NCBI GenBank assembly: GCA_902799955.1
Contig: CADCCQ010000026.1
Coordinates: 1-33,901, forward strand
Direction: 5' to 3'
DNA length: 33,901 nucleotides
From: an uncultured bacterium
Lineage (GTDB): Bacteria; Verrucomicrobiota; Kiritimatiellia; RFP12; UBA1067
The notes below the pieces were generated by a model. That model was not told the DNA's origin. It was given only the letters and a program-made list of their open reading frames with translations, and searched no databases. Positions within the stretch are counted from its first letter, which is position 1. Every line of letters begins with the position of its first letter. Both the position numbers and the translations under genes were made by a program. Positions 30,768 through 33,901 of the stretch are shown piece by piece.

Positions 30768-31637
30768 ATGGCAATAGTTCTAGGTCTTCCGAAGGGCAGC
30801 CTTCAGGAATCCACGTTCGCTTTGTTCAAGCGGGCTGGGTTCAATGTATCCTGCTCCAGCAGAAGCTACATCCCGTCGATCGACGACGAGGAGATAAAGT
30901 GCCGCCTGCTCAGGCCGCAGGAGATGAGCCGCTACGTGGAGCTCGGGCTCCTTGACGCGGGCATATGCGGCTACGACTGGGTGTACGAGAACGGCAGCGA
31001 CGTGGTCGAGGTCTGCGAGCTCAACTATTCGAAGGCCACGAGCAACCCGGTGCGCTGGGTCCTCGCCGTGCCGAACGACTCGAAGATCAAGACCGTCAAG
31101 GACCTCCAGGGCAAGCGCATCTCTACCGAGGCGATCGGCCTCACGAAGCGCTACCTCAAGGCCCACGGCGTCAAGGCCGACGTGGAGTTCTCCTGGGGCG
31201 CGACCGAGGTGAAGGCGCCGGAGCTTGTAGACGCGATCGTCGACCTCACTGAGACCGGCAGCTCGCTCAGGGCGAACAACCTCCGCATAGTGGACACGAT
31301 CCTGACCTCCACGACGCGGATGGTCGCGAACAAGGCGAGCTGGAAGAACAAGGCGAAGCGCGCGAAGCTGGAGCAGCTGAAGATGCTCCTCGTCGGCGCG
31401 CTGGAGGCGCAGAGGCGCGTCCTGCTGAAGTGCAACGCGCCGGCGAAGTCGCTGGACAAGGTCGTCGCCGCGCTGCCGTCCCTCCACGCGCCCACCGTGA
31501 ACTCCCTCAACGACAAGGAGTGGTTCGCGGTCGAGAGCGTCGTCGAGGAGCGCCAGGTGCGCGATCTCATCCCCAAGCTGACGAAGTGCGGGGCGACGGG
31601 CATAATCGAGCTTCCGCTCAACAAGATAATCTTCTGA
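30768..31637 (+). CDS. hisG: ATP phosphoribosyltransferase (long form)
   Basis: 289 aa, the length of the long HisG form with a C-terminal regulatory domain. It joins ATP and PRPP in the first step of histidine synthesis and is usually inhibited by histidine through that C-terminal ACT-like domain. Signatures: MAIVLGLPKGSLQESTFALF at the start, LGLLDAGICGYDWVYENG near residue 61, ISTEAIGLTKRYLKAHGV near 118 and the PRPP-binding-region pattern DAIVDLTETGSSLRANNLRI near 155. The regulatory domain begins near residue 205 (LEAQRRVLLKCNAP) and ends with CGATGIIELPLNKIIF. No other his genes follow, so hisG is outside a his operon here. The bS22-like gene starts 68 nt downstream. Confidence 0.96.
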   Translation: MAIVLGLPKGSLQESTFALFKRAGFNVSCSSRSYIPSIDDEEIKCRLLRPQEMSRYVELGLLDAGICGYDWVYENGSDVVEVCELNYSKATSNPVRWVLAVPNDSKIKTVKDLQGKRISTEAIGLTKRYLKAHGVKADVEFSWGATEVKAPELVDAIVDLTETGSSLRANNLRIVDTILTSTTRMVANKASWKNKAKRAKLEQLKMLLVGALEAQRRVLLKCNAPAKSLDKVVAALPSLHAPTVNSLNDKEWFAVESVVEERQVRDLIPKLTKCGATGIIELPLNKIIF

Positions 31638-31705
31638 CTTCCGGCAGGTGGAGCCGGGGCAGTGTAGTGAACAAAACAGGGGCATAAACAAAAAAAGGAG
31701 AGAAC

Positions 31706-31795
31706 ATGGGTTCTATCAAGAAGAAGAGGCGCAAAAAAATGTCGAAGCATAAATACGACAAGCGCATGAAGGCGCAGCGCCACAAGAACAAGTAA
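31706..31795 (+). CDS. Small basic ribosomal protein of the bS22 / AURKAIP1-COX24 type
   Basis: 29 aa: it starts MGSIKKKRRKKMSKHKYDKR and ends with a basic tail containing HKNK. AAAGGAGAG stands 4-12 nt before the ATG. The pattern (short basic start, KKRRKKMSKHK, then a second basic helix) is that of the AURKAIP1/COX24 domain, found in mitochondrial mS38 and in actinobacterial bS22, a small protein in the 30S subunit near the decoding region. The start closely parallels mycobacterial bS22 as I remember it. It is too short for most gene callers. It stands between hisG and exbB, with a strong hairpin immediately after its stop. Confidence 0.8.
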   Translation: MGSIKKKRRKKMSKHKYDKRMKAQRHKNK

Positions 31796-31800
31796 GGCGG

Positions 31801-31830
31801 ACGGGTCCGGTTCATGCGAGCCGGGCCCGT
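31801..31830 (+). terminator. Strong hairpin between the bS22-like gene and exbB
   Basis: ACGGGTCCGGTT/AGCCGGGCCCGT form a 12-bp stem with a 6-nt loop (CATGCG), starting 6 nt after the bS22-like stop. No T-run follows, so it may be a 3'-end stabiliser or partial attenuator rather than a full terminator. The exbB ribosome-binding site follows within 10 nt. Confidence 0.55.
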
Positions 31831-31851
31831 TGCTATGGAGGGAGTCTGCTG

Positions 31852-32274
31852 ATGAATCGGCTTGTAGACATTTTTCGCAGGGGCGGCCCGGTGATGTGGC
31901 CGATCCTGGCGCTGTCCGTGCTCGGGCTAGCCATCCTGATATGGAAGGCGTTCGAGTTCCGGCGCGGGAGGCGCGGGACGAAGGGGCTCGCCGTGGTCTC
32001 GACTATAATCACCGCCGAGCCGATGCTGGGCATACTCGGCACGGTCACCGGCATCATGCAGACCTTTTCCGCGATGAATTCCGCGCCAGGCGGCACGGCA
32101 AACCCGCTCGCCGCGACCGCCGGCATCGGCGAGGCCCTGACGACGACGGCGGCAGGGCTCGTGGCGTCGCTGATACTGCTCTTCCCCTACAACTGGCTTG
32201 ACGCGCGGGCCGAGGAGGAGGACGCGGAAGACGGCGATGGGGGCGGGGACGACGGGGAGAAGCCCCGTCCCTGA
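31852..32274 (+). CDS. Miniature ExbB/TolQ/MotA-family proton channel protein
   Basis: 140 aa, against about 220-240 for usual ExbB. GGAGGGAG (31837-31844) stands 7 nt before the ATG. Three membrane segments are visible: VMWPILALSVLGLAILIWKAF (about 14-34), TAEPMLGILGTVTGIMQTF (about 62-80, matching the conserved family pattern with G-L/I-L-G-T-V-x-G), and GIGEALTTTAAGLVASLILLFPY (about 93-115, the conserved ALxTTAxGLxxAI pattern). The loop between segments 1 and 2, normally about 90 residues in the cytoplasm, is cut to about 25. The C-terminus is short and acidic (AEEEDAEDGDGGG). With ExbD and TonB directly downstream it should form the proton-driven motor energising outer-membrane transport. 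Confidence 0.88.
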   Translation: MNRLVDIFRRGGPVMWPILALSVLGLAILIWKAFEFRRGRRGTKGLAVVSTIITAEPMLGILGTVTGIMQTFSAMNSAPGGTANPLAATAGIGEALTTTAAGLVASLILLFPYNWLDARAEEEDAEDGDGGGDDGEKPRP

Positions 32275-32285
32275 GGCGAACCGCC

Positions 32286-32735
32286 ATGCCGGACGCTAAG
32301 AAGAGGACACGAAGGCGGCGCCGCGGCGCCAGGCTGGAGATGACGTCCCTCATGGACGTCATGTTCCTGGTCCTCGTCTTCTTCATCTACTGCATATTCG
32401 ACATGGCCGTCCACAAGGGCGTGAAGGTGAACCTCCCATCCGCGGTGGGGCATGACGAACGCGGCGAGCGGATAATCGTGACGATCCTCCAGGACGACTC
32501 GATGCAGCTCAACGGCGTCGCCATGTCCGCCGACGAGGTCGTCGACAGGATCCGTGAATTGTACCGGGTGAAGATGGACTTCCCCGTGCTGATATCCGGC
32601 GACCGGCGATCCTCGCTTGGCGTCGGGATAGAGCTGCTTGCAAGGCTGAAGGGCGCCGGCATCGGCAAGGTCAGCTTCCAGGTCAACGGAGAGCCGGCCA
32701 ACCCCGGCGGATACGGGAAGGAAGGCGCGCGATGA
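32286..32735 (+). CDS. ExbD/TolR-family biopolymer transport protein
   Basis: 149 aa. A basic N-terminus (KKRTRRRRRGARLEMTSL) leads into the single membrane segment MDVMFLVLVFFIYCIFDMAV near residues 24-43, whose Asp is the proton-carrying residue conserved in ExbD/TolR. The periplasmic domain follows (VKVNLPSAVGHDERGERIIVTILQDDSMQLNG and IRELYRVKMDFPVLISGDRRSS). The usual architecture is complete. The gene starts 11 nt after exbB and ends overlapping the tonB ATG (ATGA), so ExbB, ExbD and TonB come from one message. Confidence 0.93.
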   Translation: MPDAKKRTRRRRRGARLEMTSLMDVMFLVLVFFIYCIFDMAVHKGVKVNLPSAVGHDERGERIIVTILQDDSMQLNGVAMSADEVVDRIRELYRVKMDFPVLISGDRRSSLGVGIELLARLKGAGIGKVSFQVNGEPANPGGYGKEGAR

Positions 32736-33508
32736 GATTCGCCGCCGCGATCCTCGCCTCCGTGGCAATCCACGCCGCGCTGGCCGCGTTGGCGGTTTTC
32801 GGCCTGTCGCTTTCGGACAACGACGACCGCACGAACATAGCGCTGGACATCGGGGCGGTGGAGCTCTCATTCGCCGAGAAGGAGAGGGACGAAATGCCCA
32901 TCGCGCCGATGCCGCCAGACCCGCCGCCGTCCGTGGCGGAGCCCATGCCGCCGCCGGTTTCGCACCAGCCTCCGCCTCCGCCGCTTCTCGACGACGACGG
33001 ACTTGTCGCCTTGCCGCCGGAAGTTGCCTTGCGGCCTCTGCCCGAGGCGCCTGAGCCGGAGGTGAAGTTCGAGATCCTGGAGGTGAAGGAACCCCCCGAG
33101 AAGAAGGCCGAGACGGAGAAGAAGCCGGAAAACAAGCCCGAGAAGAAGCCTGACGCAGAGAAGAAGCCTGAACCGAAACCCGAGGCTGCCGCCCCGCAAA
33201 GCGCGCCGCGGGAGGCGCCGAAGCAGGCGAGGGTGGACGTCCAGCCGAGGTCGAAGAAGAAGATCAAGCCTGTCTATCCCGACGGCGCGAGAAGGCGCGG
33301 CGAGGAGGGCGATGTTGTCGTCGAGATCTCCGTGGACGAGAACGGAGACGTTGCCGATGTCAAGGTTGTGACGTCCAGCGGATTCAAGGACCTCGACGAG
33401 GCGGCGCGGAAGGCGGCGAAGTCCGCCAAGTTCATACCGGCAAGGCGGGGGTCGCGCCCAGTCGCGTCCGCCGGCCGCCTCACGATCTCCTTCAAGCTCA
33501 CCAAGTAA
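32732..33508 (+). CDS. tonB: TonB-family energy transducer
   Basis: 258 aa. An N-terminal membrane anchor (FAAAILASVAIHAALAALAVFGLSL, with the His found in TonB anchors) is followed by a long Pro-rich, Lys-Glu-Pro-rich periplasmic spacer (PPPSVAEPMPPPV, EKKPENKPEKKPDAEKKPEPKPE) and the TonB C-terminal domain from about residue 178 (IKPVYPDGARRRGEEGDVVVEISVDENGDVADVKVVTSSG, FIPARRGSRPVAS). It carries energy from ExbB/ExbD to outer-membrane receptors. It overlaps exbD by 4 nt. No TonB-dependent receptor lies in this window, so its partner is elsewhere. Confidence 0.93.
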   Translation: MRFAAAILASVAIHAALAALAVFGLSLSDNDDRTNIALDIGAVELSFAEKERDEMPIAPMPPDPPPSVAEPMPPPVSHQPPPPPLLDDDGLVALPPEVALRPLPEAPEPEVKFEILEVKEPPEKKAETEKKPENKPEKKPDAEKKPEPKPEAAAPQSAPREAPKQARVDVQPRSKKKIKPVYPDGARRRGEEGDVVVEISVDENGDVADVKVVTSSGFKDLDEAARKAAKSAKFIPARRGSRPVASAGRLTISFKLTK

Positions 33509-33758
33509 CGTTCCCCGCCGGGATTACGCATACTGATGAGGTCGGGCGCATCTCTATAATTCACCGCCTCGTCTTCTGTTGATTGGAAACAACTATTTGA
33601 AACAACTTCATTTCACGGCGGGCAACAGCCCGCCGGCTTAAGAACGCCGCGCAGTTGCGCGACGAAAAGAAAAAAAGTTGTTTTGGTTGTTTTCAATCTC
33701 AAAACGCACGGGTGGAAAATGGAGATGTGCCGATGAGGTCCGGGAGTAAAACTCCCTC
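33509..33758 (+). other. Noncoding stretch with hairpins and a possible ncRNA promoter
   Basis: No gene is seen in 33509-33817. It holds TATAAT at 33555-33560 without a clear -35, two GAAACAACT copies (33586-33607 region), a strong hairpin CGGCGGGC-AACA-GCCCGCCG (33616-33635), a second hairpin CGCGCA/TGCGCG (about 33647-33660) and a perfect GGGAGT-AAA-ACTCCC hairpin (33742-33756). GATGAGGTC occurs twice (33535 and 33732 regions). The first hairpin may end the tonB message. The whole could be a small RNA or a regulatory leader. Confidence 0.4.
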
Positions 33759-33787
33759 TTGCGTTTTGCGAGAAATTCTGGTATAAT
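33759..33787 (+). promoter_or_regulatory. Promoter at the right end of the window
   Basis: TTGCGT (33759-33764), a 17-nt spacer and TATAAT (33782-33787) with TGG before it. It would transcribe the mini-ORF at 33818 and the gene beginning near 33894. Confidence 0.7.
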
Positions 33788-33817
33788 GCGCATAGTAAAG
33801 CCAAAGGAGGAACGCAA

Positions 33818-33862
33818 ATGCATAAGAAAAAAAAAATGAGCAAAAACCGGGGGGGGGGGTAA
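33818..33862 (+). CDS. 14-codon mini-ORF ending in a poly-G tract
   Basis: AAAGGAGG (33803-33810) stands 7 nt before the ATG, a near-ideal ribosome-binding site. The frame reads MHKKKKMSKNRGGG and stops at 33862 directly after a run of 11 G (33849-33859); a run of 10 A lies near its start. One G fewer would read on with KLSLPEDGGVAMK into the next start region. It may be a leader peptide, the start of a longer protein hidden by a sequencing error in the homopolymer, or a slippage-prone site. Confidence 0.4.
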   Translation: MHKKKKMSKNRGGG

Positions 33863-33893
33863 GTTATCGCTTCCTGAAGACGGAGGTGTCGCG

Positions 33894-33901
33894 ATGAAGC
33901 G
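33894..33901 (+). CDS. Start of a further gene (cut off by the window end)
   Basis: ATG at 33894 with CGGAGG (33881-33886) at 7-nt spacing. Only MK and part of a third codon are visible, so nothing can be said of the product. Confidence 0.35.

Noticed and set aside
31801..31830. tRNA-like fold in the hairpin after the bS22-like gene
   Set aside because: It is one stem-loop only; no cloverleaf or T-loop sequence follows.
32938..33180. Repeat-driven artefact in the TonB Pro/Lys/Glu-rich region
   Set aside because: Such spacers are normal in TonB proteins, and the anchor and C-terminal domains on either side are in frame.

Overview
The window looks like a chromosomal segment of a PVC-superphylum bacterium, most likely Kiritimatiellota, Lentisphaerota or Verrucomicrobiota. 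This is inferred from gene content (a GH78-like glycosidase, a Tat-exported Gfo/Idh/MocA oxidoreductase paired with a DUF6807 protein, an ExbB/ExbD/TonB set) and from GC-rich core genes that often carry extended -10 promoters of the form TGGTATAAT. No rRNA, tRNA, CRISPR array, transposase or integrase was seen.

Layout. (1) 1-1115: the end of an AAA/DUF4143 ATPase, lower in GC than what follows. (2) 1182-8417, GC-rich: a secreted GH78-like glycosidase, a secreted glutamine-amidotransferase-like protein, cysS, an acyl-CoA synthetase and a small unknown gene. (3) About 8420-24370: an accessory island of visibly lower GC. It holds a leftward operon (unknown, J-domain, HIRAN, Sel1-like), a rightward Type I restriction-modification operon (hsdR, hsdM, hsdS) continuing into an unknown 139-aa gene, a tandem ASCH-like protein, a radical SAM protein and a small exported protein. 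A second rightward unit follows (unknown 244-aa protein, ADP-ribosylglycohydrolase, small membrane protein), then a leftward DUF4143 ATPase bracketed by about 58-bp direct repeats. (4) 24424-33901, GC-rich core: a His/Pro-rich exported protein, maf-murI-mraY, the Gfo/Idh plus DUF6807 pair, hisG, a 29-aa bS22-like ribosomal protein, and exbB-exbD-tonB. The window ends in a promoter with a poly-A/poly-G mini-ORF.

The most striking signal is a pair of homologous structured RNA leaders. One (plus strand, about 20601-20740) precedes the 244-aa unknown gene. The other (minus strand, about 11262-11119) precedes the leftward J-domain/HIRAN operon. Each follows a TTGACA-18-TATAAT promoter and lies in a leader of about 200 nt. 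They share the same stems, with compensatory base changes in three of them, and nearly identical junction sequences, although the genes they precede are unrelated. The junctions recall the SAM-I/SAM-IV riboswitch clan, which would be notable because the two leaders flank SAM-dependent genes (HsdM and a radical SAM enzyme); this is a hypothesis. A separate, very long imperfect hairpin lies in the roughly 300-nt leader of hsdR, divergent from the second RNA.

Other unusual points: a Maf protein interrupted by microsatellite-encoded sequence, a miniature ExbB lacking the usual large cytoplasmic loop, and promoters so close to ATG that the transcripts would be leaderless or nearly so.
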